Shown piece by piece: positions 28,207 through 37,565 of a stretch of DNA of 64,000 bases. The notes under the pieces are model-generated. The model did no database searches. It saw only the letters and a list, made by a program, of their open reading frames with translations, and had not been told where the DNA came from. The first letter of the stretch is position 1. Each line of letters begins with the position of its first letter. The translations under genes and the position numbers were made by a program. The stretch lies in contig NZ_LECT01000044.1 of NCBI RefSeq assembly GCF_001027925.1, positions 248,001 to 312,000 of the forward strand, written 5' to 3'. Origin of the DNA: Rhodopirellula islandica. Its GTDB lineage: Bacteria; Planctomycetota; Planctomycetia; Pirellulales; Pirellulaceae.

Positions 28207-29778
28207 ATGTCACCCAACTTTGTCGGCCTTGGAACCACGCTTGTTGCTGCGAGTCGTCGCGGTGGCCTCGCCTTTCGCTCGCGAATTCGGATGGGGTTGG
28301 CGATGGCGGTGACGGGTTGTTTGTTGTTGGGGGCCGCGTCGTCGGTTTCCAACGGTGGCCAACCGATGAATGTGTTGATCATTCAAACTGATGAGCACAA
28401 CTTTCGAACCTTGGGGTGCTACCGAGAAACGTTGCCGATCGAGGAAGCGGAGATTTGGGGGAACGGTGCTGTCGTGGAAACACCCCACATCGATTCCATC
28501 GCGGCCCGCGGCGCCATCTGCACATCCTTTTACGCGACATCCCCCGTGTGCACGCCTTCGCGAGCCGCGTTCTTCACAGGACGGTACCCGCAGAACACCG
28601 GCGCCTATCAAAATGACCGGCCCCTTCGCGGCGACATGGTGACGTTTGCCGAAGTTCTTCGGCGTGAGGGTTACGCGACCGGTTACGCGGGCAAGTGGCA
28701 TTTGGATGGGCCCGGGAAACCGCAGTGGGGACCTGAACGTCAGTTCGGTTTCACTGACAATCGGTTCATGTTCAATCGAGGGCACTGGAAGAAGTTTGAT
28801 TTCCAAGACGGCCAACCGATCGTGGCAGCGACCAACAAGAACGGTCAACCGAGCTACGACCTAGCGGGTGCGGACGAGAAGACCTTCAGCACCGATTGGT
28901 TGTGTGATCGAGCGGCTGACTTCATTCGTGAAAATGCGGCGGAACCCTTTTGTTATCACTTGTCATTGCCGGATCCTCACGGCCCCAACACGGTCCGGGA
29001 ACCGTACGACACAATGTATGAAGACATGGCCGTCCGTCCGCCGATGACATTCCAGCTGGAGGGGGAACAACCGGGGTGGTTGCCGACGACAAATCGGAAC
29101 GCAGAACAACGGTTCAACGCCCGCTTGATGACACAGTATTTCGGAATGGTTCGTTGCATCGACGACAACGTTGGGAAGTTATTGGCTCTGTTGGAAGAGC
29201 TGAGTTTGACCGAGCGAACCGTGGTGGTCTTCACTTCGGATCACGGGGACCTCTGTTACGAACACGGCCGATTGAACAAAGGCAATCCTTACGAAGGCAG
29301 TGCAAAGGTTCCCATGATCCTCGCCGCGCCGGGCTTCGTTCCGGCGGGGTTGCGAATCGATCAAGCGATGGGCACCGTTGATTTCGCACCCACCCTGCTG
29401 TCATTGCTGGAGAAAGAAGTCCCGGATGGAACTCAGGGACGCAACCTTTCGGAATGGTTTCGAAAGCAGGAGTCGGGTGATGAGGAGCCCCAAGGCAACA
29501 GTGTCACGTTTTTGCGAGCCGCCTCGAGCAAGGCGGCTTGGGTCGCTGCGGTGACGGATCGCTACAAGCTGATTGTGTCGGCAGGCGATCGGCCCTGGTT
29601 GTTTGATTTGAAGGAGGACCCGCACGAAATCACCAATCACATCGGCAAACCGGAAAACCAAGCGATCGCCGCGAGGCTGGCGCAGTCCATGTTGCGGTAC
29701 GGCGACCTCATGAAAGACCCTCAACTGACCGAGGGGAAACTGCGGGACGATTTGCTGAATTTGCAAATTCGTCCATGA
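28207..29778 (+). CDS. Exported type I sulfatase
   Basis: Removes sulfate from an organic substrate, in Rhodopirellula typically algal polysaccharides. 523 residues with a signal sequence (basic region to residue 28, hydrophobic 29-46). The maturation motif CTPSR (Cys115 to Arg119) is where cysteine becomes formylglycine. Metal-binding residues are seen in MNVLIIQTDEHN near residue 54 and TSDHGDLCYEHG in the middle. KWHLDGPGKPQW matches the active-site lysine/histidine region. The substrate cannot be read from sequence. The start at 28207 follows a GAG-containing spacer. Confidence 0.92.
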   Translation: MSPNFVGLGTTLVAASRRGGLAFRSRIRMGLAMAVTGCLLLGAASSVSNGGQPMNVLIIQTDEHNFRTLGCYRETLPIEEAEIWGNGAVVETPHIDSIAARGAICTSFYATSPVCTPSRAAFFTGRYPQNTGAYQNDRPLRGDMVTFAEVLRREGYATGYAGKWHLDGPGKPQWGPERQFGFTDNRFMFNRGHWKKFDFQDGQPIVAATNKNGQPSYDLAGADEKTFSTDWLCDRAADFIRENAAEPFCYHLSLPDPHGPNTVREPYDTMYEDMAVRPPMTFQLEGEQPGWLPTTNRNAEQRFNARLMTQYFGMVRCIDDNVGKLLALLEELSLTERTVVVFTSDHGDLCYEHGRLNKGNPYEGSAKVPMILAAPGFVPAGLRIDQAMGTVDFAPTLLSLLEKEVPDGTQGRNLSEWFRKQESGDEEPQGNSVTFLRAASSKAAWVAAVTDRYKLIVSAGDRPWLFDLKEDPHEITNHIGKPENQAIAARLAQSMLRYGDLMKDPQLTEGKLRDDLLNLQIRP

Positions 29779-29894
29779 CAACGGTCCGGTCGGTGTGATC
29801 AACACGACAATTTGCATTCAAGCGGCCAAAGTGCCATGATCTTTCCAAGGGTGTTTCCACCCTCCCCCTTTTTAGCTTTCGTAAAGGCAAACGA

Positions 29895-30440
29895 ATGAAG
29901 CGAGCTTTGTTGGTCATCGATGTCCAGCGTGAATACTTCGATGGTGCATTTCCAATTCGACATCCCGTTGGGCACTTGGAATCAATCCTGGAAGTCATGG
30001 ATCAGGCCCGTGACGCCAAGGTTCCCACGGCGGTGATCCGGCACCACCAACCCGATCCAGAGTCGCCTGTGTTTTGCAAAGGCAGCGAGATGTGGCAGCT
30101 GCATCCCGAGGTGGAATCGCGGCACCGAGACGCGTTGATCGACAAGGCTTTGCCAGGGTCGTTTACCAACACGGACCTCGAGGATTTTTTAAAATCCAAC
30201 GAGATCGACACGGTCAGTATCGCGGGTTACATGACTCAGGTTTGTTGCGACACGACGGCCCGACAAGCCTTTCATCGTGGGTACCAGGTTGAATTTCTAA
30301 GTGACGCAACCGGGACGTTGGATGTGTCCAACAAAGCCGGGTCTGTGACCGCGGAACAACTGCATGAATCGATCTTGGTCGCGCAGCAGATGTTCATTAG
30401 CGATGTGATCGATCGGAAAGAATGGTCGTCACGTTTGTAG
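29895..30440 (+). CDS. Cysteine hydrolase of the isochorismatase family
   Basis: 181 residues. The triad is visible: Asp9 in LVIDVQREYF, Lys84 in IDKALPGSF, and the cysteine in GYMTQVCCDTT (117 or 118; 117 by alignment to the usual position). Members act on nicotinamide, isochorismate, biuret or similar small molecules, so the substrate is open. Ends 26 bases before the first DUF1559 gene and may share its transcript. Confidence 0.9.
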   Translation: MKRALLVIDVQREYFDGAFPIRHPVGHLESILEVMDQARDAKVPTAVIRHHQPDPESPVFCKGSEMWQLHPEVESRHRDALIDKALPGSFTNTDLEDFLKSNEIDTVSIAGYMTQVCCDTTARQAFHRGYQVEFLSDATGTLDVSNKAGSVTAEQLHESILVAQQMFISDVIDRKEWSSRL

Positions 30441-30466
30441 GTCTCCTCCCCTTTTGAGATGAAGTC

Positions 30467-32191
30467 ATGAGAACAACGCACTCCGCGAAAATAGTGGACG
30501 TGACCGCGATCGGCATCGCGTCGATGGTGGGTTTGGTGTTGTTGGCCGGCGTCGTCCCTCGGATGCGACAAAGCGCGAGGCGGACAACGTGCGAGATGAA
30601 TCTCAAGCAGTTGGGGTTGGCATTGCACAACTACCATTCTGCGTACCGGATGATGCCGATGGGATGCGGCGGGACCTCGTCCGGAAGTCTGGAACAGCCA
30701 CTTTTGGGCAACGCGAATCGGCTGAGTCCGCTGGTGGGTTTGACGCCCTTCATGGAACAGCAAGCACTGTGGGAAAAGATTGCCAACCCATTGCGAGTGA
30801 ACGGGGAAAGCTTCCCGGCGATGGGACCGGCTCCTTGGTTTGATCCAGACAAATACACACCTTGGCGTCAGCGGCCCGAGGGGATGGTCTGTCCCGCCGA
30901 TCCAACGGCGAAAGACTTTCCGACGGCGGCGAGTTACACGATCAACTATGGCGACGCGGTCATGAACGTGGGGGCCTCACCGCTCGAAGACATGCCGCCC
31001 TATGACCGAACGCCGGGTGCTCTAAGAGGAATGTTCGGCTATCAAATGGTGTTTCGTTTTCGCGATGTATTGGACGGTTTGTCCAACACGTTGTTGATGA
31101 GCGAAGCTCGGATTGGCGGCGTCCGGGTTGCCAAGAACGTTTCCGGATTGATCGAACGACCGGCGGTTTGCATCGAAGCTCATGAGGACGATTCAACCAA
31201 GTTCTGGCCGGAGGGACGAGGTGCGTGTTGGGCCGATGGATCGCTGTTGTCGATGGGAGTGCAAACGATCTTGCCGCCAAATTCACCCTCCGCAACGTCC
31301 AAGAAGGGCGAACTCGAAGGCGTGATGTCAGCGTCCAGCCTGCACGGTGAAGGCGCCCATGTGTTGATGGCAGATGGAGCCGTTCGATTCGCGAGCAACT
31401 CGATTGATGCGGGTGATCAGGAGTCTCCGACGGTTGCCGAAGGGCACTTGGACGGCGGGAAAACGCTTCCCCCTGGCAGTCCCAGTCCGTTTGGAGTTTG
31501 GGGAGCGATGGGGACACGTGCCTCGCAAGAAGTTTTCGATCGGAGCGTCCTGTCCGACCCGGTGCACTCCTTTTCAAAAGCAGAATTGGCTGAATTTGCC
31601 AAATTCGAACTGGAGACTTGGCATGCAGCCAAAGGCACCGGAAAAATCAAAGCCCGGCAGGTTGATCTGTCTGACAAGGGAATCTTGGTTCTCTTGTCGG
31701 AGCAAGGCGACATTCGTCGGTTGGGACTGTCTAAATTCAGCAGCCAGGATGCCTACCGAGCGGTGACCACTCACCGGCAACGCATGCGAGAAAAAGCAAA
31801 GCTGATGGTCGAGCATTTGTCGAAGCAGCTCGATTTGTTGGAAGACAAGCAGTTCGAAACCTTTGTCCGCGAGTGGGTTGTTCTTCAGGATGCAGAGCAA
31901 CCGAACGATCCCGCGACGATCCAAGCGATCGTGAAAGCAAGACGTGGCGAGCTGATCACTCGCTATGACCAAATGCTGGAAGTGCTCGTCACAATGAACC
32001 CGGTCGCTCTCAGTCAGATGCAAGATGCTTTGGCGAGGGGGAATGGACCGGTTCGTAAATTTGCCATGGAGTTTTTGGATGGCCGCTGGAAGCTGATCCT
32101 CGACGTCCACGTGAGTCAACGCGGTGTTCCCCAGCCGATTCAGTTCATGCGTGCGGTGATGCCTGCCAACGATCCTTTTGGTGCTCGGTAG
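30467..32191 (+). CDS. DUF1559 protein with SHD1 domain, paralogue 1
   Basis: 574 residues. The N-terminal helix (12-31) stands where the prepilin-like helix of DUF1559 proteins is, but the usual GFTLVELLV motif is not preserved. CEMNLKQLGLALHNYHS, then the ADGAVRFASNSIDAG region, identify DUF1559. A helical linker and an SHD1-type segment (KIKARQVDLSDKGILVLLSEQGD; near residue 385-420) follow, then about 150 residues of unassigned helical sequence. It lies next to a second DUF1559 gene with the same plan. DUF1559 proteins are hugely expanded in planctomycetes and are thought to be cell-surface pseudopilin relatives. Confidence 0.85.
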   Translation: MRTTHSAKIVDVTAIGIASMVGLVLLAGVVPRMRQSARRTTCEMNLKQLGLALHNYHSAYRMMPMGCGGTSSGSLEQPLLGNANRLSPLVGLTPFMEQQALWEKIANPLRVNGESFPAMGPAPWFDPDKYTPWRQRPEGMVCPADPTAKDFPTAASYTINYGDAVMNVGASPLEDMPPYDRTPGALRGMFGYQMVFRFRDVLDGLSNTLLMSEARIGGVRVAKNVSGLIERPAVCIEAHEDDSTKFWPEGRGACWADGSLLSMGVQTILPPNSPSATSKKGELEGVMSASSLHGEGAHVLMADGAVRFASNSIDAGDQESPTVAEGHLDGGKTLPPGSPSPFGVWGAMGTRASQEVFDRSVLSDPVHSFSKAELAEFAKFELETWHAAKGTGKIKARQVDLSDKGILVLLSEQGDIRRLGLSKFSSQDAYRAVTTHRQRMREKAKLMVEHLSKQLDLLEDKQFETFVREWVVLQDAEQPNDPATIQAIVKARRGELITRYDQMLEVLVTMNPVALSQMQDALARGNGPVRKFAMEFLDGRWKLILDVHVSQRGVPQPIQFMRAVMPANDPFGAR

Positions 32192-32286
32192 GTGCCCTCG
32201 AACCAGTGAGCCGAAACCATGGTGTCTCGTTGAGTACCCTGCCATTCGCGCACGGATGCAGTCGCCTTTTCCTTGGGAGTTCTCCG

Positions 32287-33726
32287 ATGAAGTCAAAGCT
32301 TTCGTTCATCGACCTGGTCATCGTCGGTGTGATGGCGTCAGTCGGATTCAGTTTGCTGTTGCCCGCGATTTTGCGTCAGCGTGCCGCGGCTCGTAACGCC
32401 CTGTGCGCCAGCAACCTGAAGGCGTTGGGATTGGCGATGCATAACTATCACGCGGCCTTCAATCAATTGCCGCCGGGATTGGGGGGAACGGTTGGCGGGG
32501 AAGACGACACTTGCAATCAAGGTCGACTCGGTCCGATCGTGGGTTTCACTCCCTTCCTGGAACAGCAGGCATTGTGGGAGAAAATCGCCAATCCGTACGT
32601 GTCCCCCAAAACCGGAAAACGGTTCCCGCCGATGGGACCAGCGCCTTGGTTTGATGCGGCGGAATACGATCCTTGGGCGTCTGCGTTTTCGACTTTGCGT
32701 TGTCCTGATGACATGGAAACGCAACCGGAAACGCCGAAACAAGAACCGATCGTGGTCACGACTTTAGCCATGCCCGATCTTCCACCGGGGGCAATCGACT
32801 CAACGACCTTGTGCAACTACGTGATGTGCTACGGCGATGGAACCTATTTGATGGGCGAGATGATTGACATCAATGATGTGGAGGCAGTGAATCGGGTGCG
32901 GGCTGGGATGCGGGGTGCATTTTGTGGAAACCAGCGAATGCGATTTCGAGACATGTTGGACGGGTTGTCCAATACGATCGGGATGTCCGAAACGATTTCG
33001 CCCGGAATCAATGACGCGAAAGAATCTCACATCGCCCAGGGCATCAAGGGTTTGAGTTTGAATCCATCGCTGTGTTTGAAGACACGCGATGGTGACCATG
33101 CGGATTGGTGGGACGTTCGCCGGGGATCTCGATGGGCGGATGGGACGCTGGCGATCAGCGGTTTCCAAACCGTGTTGCCACCCAATTCACCGACCTGTTT
33201 GTCAGATTTGGGAATGGAGGATCCAATTGCCTCCGCATCGAGTCGGCATCCTGGCGGCGTTCACGCGTTGATGCTGGACGGACGGGTTGTATTCATTGGC
33301 GACAGTATCGATTGCGGTGATCCTTCGCAGCCGGGAGTTTCCGTCGGTGAAGACTACGCGCGTCCGGGGTCGCCGAGTCCGTATGGGGTGTGGGGCGCGT
33401 TGGGAACGCGAGCTTCCAAAGAAGTGTTGCCGAACCCGAATCCAGATTTGAAGCCTGTTGAAACGGGGCCCGTTGGCAATCGAAACGGTCAAGCCCAAGG
33501 GAACGATCCTGAACGCCGATGGGCGACGTGGACCGATCGCGATGGCAAGCATCGCTTGAAGGCAAGGGTCAACCGGATCATCGATCGTGAAACGGTTGAA
33601 CTGGAGGACAGTCGAGGCATCCTGCACCGCGTGCCTCTGAACACGTTGTCAGACAGCAGCATTGTGATGGCGGTGACGATGTATGAGATGGGGTTGGAAT
33701 TGAAAGCTGCGGCCAAGCCGGAGTGA
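32287..33726 (+). CDS. DUF1559 protein with SHD1-like C-terminus, paralogue 2
   Basis: 479 residues from the ATG at 32287; the frame is open upstream. Like its neighbour it starts with a single hydrophobic helix (about 9-27) and the CASNLKALGLAMHNYHA motif, then HPGGVHALMLDGRVVFIGDSID near residue 320. Its C-terminus, HRLKARVNRIIDRETVELED, is SHD1-like but ends soon after. The two paralogues share the order of all blocks, for example RFRDMLDGLSNTIGMSE here and RFRDVLDGLSNTLLMSE in paralogue 1, so they arose by tandem duplication. Confidence 0.85.
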   Translation: MKSKLSFIDLVIVGVMASVGFSLLLPAILRQRAAARNALCASNLKALGLAMHNYHAAFNQLPPGLGGTVGGEDDTCNQGRLGPIVGFTPFLEQQALWEKIANPYVSPKTGKRFPPMGPAPWFDAAEYDPWASAFSTLRCPDDMETQPETPKQEPIVVTTLAMPDLPPGAIDSTTLCNYVMCYGDGTYLMGEMIDINDVEAVNRVRAGMRGAFCGNQRMRFRDMLDGLSNTIGMSETISPGINDAKESHIAQGIKGLSLNPSLCLKTRDGDHADWWDVRRGSRWADGTLAISGFQTVLPPNSPTCLSDLGMEDPIASASSRHPGGVHALMLDGRVVFIGDSIDCGDPSQPGVSVGEDYARPGSPSPYGVWGALGTRASKEVLPNPNPDLKPVETGPVGNRNGQAQGNDPERRWATWTDRDGKHRLKARVNRIIDRETVELEDSRGILHRVPLNTLSDSSIVMAVTMYEMGLELKAAAKPE

Positions 33727-33736
33727 TCGAAGGCAA

Positions 33737-34753
33737 TCAGAACTTCAACGATTCACGTGGCTGCATTGGATTGGCCGCGTCGAATTGCTCGATCAGTTTC
33801 TTGGAGTCGTCGTCGATCGATTCCGGCAATTGAATTTGCAGTTCGACCATCAAGTCTCCGTCTGTGCCCTTGGGGTTGCGAACGCCTTGCCCCTTGAGCC
33901 GCAAACGTTTGCCACTGGAACTGCCAGCGGGAATCGAGAGTGCGATCGTCCCTGCGGGAGTCGGCACGTCGACCTTGGCACCCAAGGCGGCTTCGGCCAG
34001 TGTGATCGGCAGCTTGAGTTCCAAGTTGTTGCCGTTGCGTTTGTAAAACGGGTGGTTGTCGACTTGAATGATCAGGATCAGGTCGCCTGCGCCACCGGAT
34101 CCGGGTTGCCCTTGCTCTCGCAAACGGATCTTGCTGCCTGAACTGACTCCGGGCGGAATCGTCACCGACAGTTTTTCTTGTTTGCCTCCACGAGCGAGGT
34201 AGAACTCGACTTTGTCGCCCAGCACCGCGGTGCGGAACGTGACGGACAACTCGTGCCGAATGTTTTGGCCTCGTTGCGGGGGCGCGGATCGCTGGCCGCC
34301 ACCGAACGGTGACCCTTGGCCTCCGCGAGCTCCACCCGCATGCGCCCCACCACCGAGAATTTGTTCAAAGAAGTCGTTGAATCCGTTTTCGAATCCAGCT
34401 CCTCCTCTTCCACCACCGCCGCCGCCACGGCCAGCTGCGCCGAAAATCTGTTCCAGATCCAATCCGTCGAAGGATGGGTCTGCTCCTCCGCCGCCGCCAC
34501 CACCGGCATTCGGATTCCATCCACCGCGAATTTTTTCGAAGTCGGAACCGTAGCGGTCGTACGCCGCACGCTTTTCCTCGTCGCCGAGAACTTCGTAAGC
34601 TTCCTGAACACGCTTGAATTTTTCTTGCGCGTCGGGGTTATCGAGATTCATGTCCGGATGGTACTTCCGGGCCAATTTGCGATAGGCTTTGGTCAGTTCA
34701 GCCTTCTCGGCGTCGCGAGAAACTCCCAGCGTTTGATACAGATCTTCAGCCAC
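33737..34753 (-). CDS. DnaJ-family co-chaperone without zinc domain (CbpA-like)
   Basis: 338 residues. The J domain covers residues 1-70 with the HPD motif in YHPDMNL, and works with DnaK. A glycine-rich linker (about 75-150) follows, with the GGGGGG runs typical of the G/F region. Two C-terminal substrate-binding folds ([20 protein letters not shown], then [30 protein letters not shown]) complete it. No CxxCxGxG repeats are present, so this is a class II J protein. It is convergent with the DUF1559 gene (10 bases) and divergent from the CehA-like gene. Confidence 0.92.
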   Translation of the reverse strand: MAEDLYQTLGVSRDAEKAELTKAYRKLARKYHPDMNLDNPDAQEKFKRVQEAYEVLGDEEKRAAYDRYGSDFEKIRGGWNPNAGGGGGGGADPSFDGLDLEQIFGAAGRGGGGGGRGGAGFENGFNDFFEQILGGGAHAGGARGGQGSPFGGGQRSAPPQRGQNIRHELSVTFRTAVLGDKVEFYLARGGKQEKLSVTIPPGVSSGSKIRLREQGQPGSGGAGDLILIIQVDNHPFYKRNGNNLELKLPITLAEAALGAKVDVPTPAGTIALSIPAGSSSGKRLRLKGQGVRNPKGTDGDLMVELQIQLPESIDDDSKKLIEQFDAANPMQPRESLKF

Positions 34754-34805
34754 AGTGTGTCAATGATTTGGAAGGCAATGGTGTCATTTTGACAGGAACA
34801 GTCGT

Positions 34806-36509
34806 TTGAGGATTCACCATAGCAAACACCGAACCACAGACCGATGGGGGAAGGTTTGGAAGTTGGTTTGTCCCCTTTTGGCACTGTTTTCGTGCGGTTT
34901 CGTCACAAATGCTCCGATTTGGGCCGATGGCGATTTGACGCTGCGGGTGGTGGAGGAATCGACGGGCGAACCGACCATCGCGAGAATGGAATTGACGCGT
35001 CAACTGCCCGTCACCACGCGGCGGACATCCCGGCCAAAGACCGTTGCGGTGGCTCCACGACGATCGCTGTCGTCCGGGCCTGGGTTTGTGCTCGACGAAT
35101 TCGCGGACCTGTCGCTGCAGGATGGCGCGTACGAGTTCAAGCTGACACGAGGGCCCGAGTCGCGGGTTTTGCGGGGCACCTTCGATGTCCAACGCGGCAG
35201 CGAGGACGAACATCAGCTCGCTCTGCCACGCATGGTTCGGATGCGACCGGAAGGTTGGACCAGCGGCGATTGCCTGCTGCCTCGCTCCCCCGAAAGTTTG
35301 CCGATGCGGATGACAGCGGAGGATCTGCATCTGGCGACTGTGATTCGAGATCCCGACGTTGCTGGACGGGGGACAGAAAAACCGATCCCACGTCGCAAGG
35401 CGGGCAAATTGTTTGGAGAGGGCGATTCGATTCTCACGCCCGAGGGTTGGCCGACGGAACCTCTGTGGATCGATGCGAACGTCGATTGCCTGGCAGGGTT
35501 GGCGTTCTACCGGGATTTGGCGGACTCCGATTGGCAACCGACTGCATCGGGAGAATTCGCTTCGGAGGAACTGGCTTCGCTAGGTTGGCTGGCAGGTTTG
35601 CCGGCGGATTCTTCCACGCGTGTTGCGGTTGAAAATCCATTCGCGTGGTTGCTGCCGATCTGGTTGGCCAGCGAGAAAATCGACGGTGTGTTTGTCCTGG
35701 GGGATTGGTTGCAACTGAATGAATCGGTGACGCGCGTGCCGGAGGGACGCATGCTTCAACCTGCCAATCGAAACGATGCGACTCAGCTCGGACGTGACGC
35801 CGAACAGATCCACTGGCAATTGTTGGAGTCCGGTTTTCGCCTGGCACCGATGGCGGGATCCGGCGACGACCCAGGCAATTCACCCGTGGGATACAACCGT
35901 TTGTACGTGGCCGGGCGTTCGCAGGCTTCCTCGTTTGATTCGCGGGAAGAAGCAGTCCCGGTGGGCACAAAGGAAGATTGGTGGGACGCGGCCTGGGAAG
36001 GTTGCAGTTTCGCGACCAACGGACCCTTGATGCGGACCAACTTGGACGGGCGTTTGCCCGGGCATGTGTTCGAGATCAACCCCGCGGAAGTCGGCGAAGG
36101 CGAATCGGTGGAGCTGACTGCGGAGGTGATTCTGAATGTCCGTGACCCGGTCGAATACTTGGAGGTCATCCACAACGGCCGGTTGCACTACAGCGCGAAG
36201 TTGGACGAATTCGCCAAGGCTGGTGGCCGGATTCCGCCGCTAAAAATCAAAGAATCCGGCTGGGCGACGGTCCGAGTGGTGACGTTGCACGAGGACCATT
36301 ACCGGGCGGTGATTTCGTCGCCGTGGTATTTTGAAGTCGGCGGGCAGCCGCGAATCACGGCACGCAGCGTGGCTTTTTTCAAGGAATGGTTGGGCGAAAC
36401 CGAGCAGCGATTGGCGAAGTTGCCACCCGACCAACTGAATGCGTTTGTGCCCTACGTTCGTGCGGCTCGCAAGTTTTGGGCGGAGCGGGCCGCGCTGGCA
36501 GGGTCCTGA
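34806..36509 (+). CDS. Secreted CehA/McbA-like protein with altered metal motif
   Basis: 567 residues from a TTG at 34806; no ATG lies before the signal peptide, so the TTG is needed. Signal at residues 18-40, ending at PIWADGD. The body matches the planctomycete CehA/McbA-like families in layout: an N-terminal beta domain, then GWTSGD, a long middle domain, the SFATNGPLM block near residue 408 and a C-terminal beta domain. In those proteins GDLHIHR carries metal ligands of the PHP fold; here the site reads GDCLLPR. Metal binding may be lost or moved. Activity unknown. Confidence 0.65.
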   Translation: MRIHHSKHRTTDRWGKVWKLVCPLLALFSCGFVTNAPIWADGDLTLRVVEESTGEPTIARMELTRQLPVTTRRTSRPKTVAVAPRRSLSSGPGFVLDEFADLSLQDGAYEFKLTRGPESRVLRGTFDVQRGSEDEHQLALPRMVRMRPEGWTSGDCLLPRSPESLPMRMTAEDLHLATVIRDPDVAGRGTEKPIPRRKAGKLFGEGDSILTPEGWPTEPLWIDANVDCLAGLAFYRDLADSDWQPTASGEFASEELASLGWLAGLPADSSTRVAVENPFAWLLPIWLASEKIDGVFVLGDWLQLNESVTRVPEGRMLQPANRNDATQLGRDAEQIHWQLLESGFRLAPMAGSGDDPGNSPVGYNRLYVAGRSQASSFDSREEAVPVGTKEDWWDAAWEGCSFATNGPLMRTNLDGRLPGHVFEINPAEVGEGESVELTAEVILNVRDPVEYLEVIHNGRLHYSAKLDEFAKAGGRIPPLKIKESGWATVRVVTLHEDHYRAVISSPWYFEVGGQPRITARSVAFFKEWLGETEQRLAKLPPDQLNAFVPYVRAARKFWAERAALAGS

Positions 36510-36608
36510 ACCATTTGCGGATGGGGTTTGGATTGGGGGATTGGTCGCGAGCGAGATTTGAATTGCCGCCTCTCGTCAAACTGCCGCGGATCGTCGAAAC
36601 TGCTCGTT

Positions 36609-37565
36609 ATGACGAATCTTGCTAGCGATCTGTTTCCCCACCCGTCGTCGGAATTCTCCATCGACGGTCACACCCTGCGCTATATCGACACGGCGGCCGA
36701 AGCCAAATTCGCGGGTTCCGAAGTCGAAAAACCGGATTCTGGAGCCGAGAAACAAAGCGACCTGCCGACGTTTGTTTGCGTGCACGGCAATCCGACGTGG
36801 AGTTTTTACTATCGCCGGATCATTGAGCGATATGGCAAGCAGCAACGCGTGATCGCGGTCGACCACATCGGCTGCGGTCGCAGCGACAAACCGTCGGCAG
36901 AAGATTTCCCCTACACGATGGCGGCGCATCGCGACAACTTGATTCGGTTGGTCGATGAGTTGGATCTGAAGAACGTGATCCTGATCGCTCACGATTGGGG
37001 TGGCGCGATTGGATTGTCGGCCATGCATGCTCGTCGCGAACGGTTGGCGGGGATCGGGTTGCTGAACACCGCCGCGTTCCCACCCCCGTACATGCCACAG
37101 CGCATCGCGGCTTGCCGGATGCCACTGTTGGGGACCCCTGCCGTTCGCGGATTGAATTTGTTTGCTCGCGCCGCGATCACGATGGCGATGTCGCGGACGA
37201 AGATGAAACCGGATGTCGCGGCCGGGTTGTTGGCTCCTTATGACAGTTGGAAAAACCGAGTCGCGATCGATCGGTTTGTGCGCGACATCCCGCTCAATGA
37301 TTCGCATCCCACGATGAAAACGCTTCGTCAGTTGGAATCCGATTTGCCTGACTTGGCGTCGCTGCCGATCTCGCTGATTTGGGGCATGAAGGATTGGTGC
37401 TTCCGACCGGAATGCTTGCGACGTTTCGAAGCGGTTTGGCCCGACGCGGAAGTCACCGAACTGGCTACAACCGGTCACTATGTGATCGAAGATTCACCCG
37501 AAGAAACTTTGCAAGCCATCGACTCCTTGCTGAGTCGTGTCAAGGAACGCATCGGTGCGGCGTGA
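36609..37565 (+). CDS. Alpha/beta hydrolase, haloalkane-dehalogenase-like
   Basis: 318 residues from the ATG at 36609. It has the oxyanion region VHGNPTWSFYYR, the nucleophile elbow HDWGG (Asp, not Ser, as in haloalkane dehalogenases and OleB), the acid in IWGMKDW, and the histidine in TGHYVIED. The asparagine of HGN and the tryptophan after the nucleophile are the halide-binding pair. This points to the HLD-III/OleB branch; the natural substrate could be a haloalkane or a beta-lactone. OleC and OleA are not next to it. The last 11 bases overlap the CitG-like gene. Confidence 0.82.
   Translation: MTNLASDLFPHPSSEFSIDGHTLRYIDTAAEAKFAGSEVEKPDSGAEKQSDLPTFVCVHGNPTWSFYYRRIIERYGKQQRVIAVDHIGCGRSDKPSAEDFPYTMAAHRDNLIRLVDELDLKNVILIAHDWGGAIGLSAMHARRERLAGIGLLNTAAFPPPYMPQRIAACRMPLLGTPAVRGLNLFARAAITMAMSRTKMKPDVAAGLLAPYDSWKNRVAIDRFVRDIPLNDSHPTMKTLRQLESDLPDLASLPISLIWGMKDWCFRPECLRRFEAVWPDAEVTELATTGHYVIEDSPEETLQAIDSLLSRVKERIGAA
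37542..37546 (+). promoter_or_regulatory. Ribosome binding site for the CitG-like gene
   Basis: AAGGA eight bases before the GTG at 37555, inside the 3' end of the hydrolase gene. It favours this start over the GTG at 37537. Confidence 0.65.
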
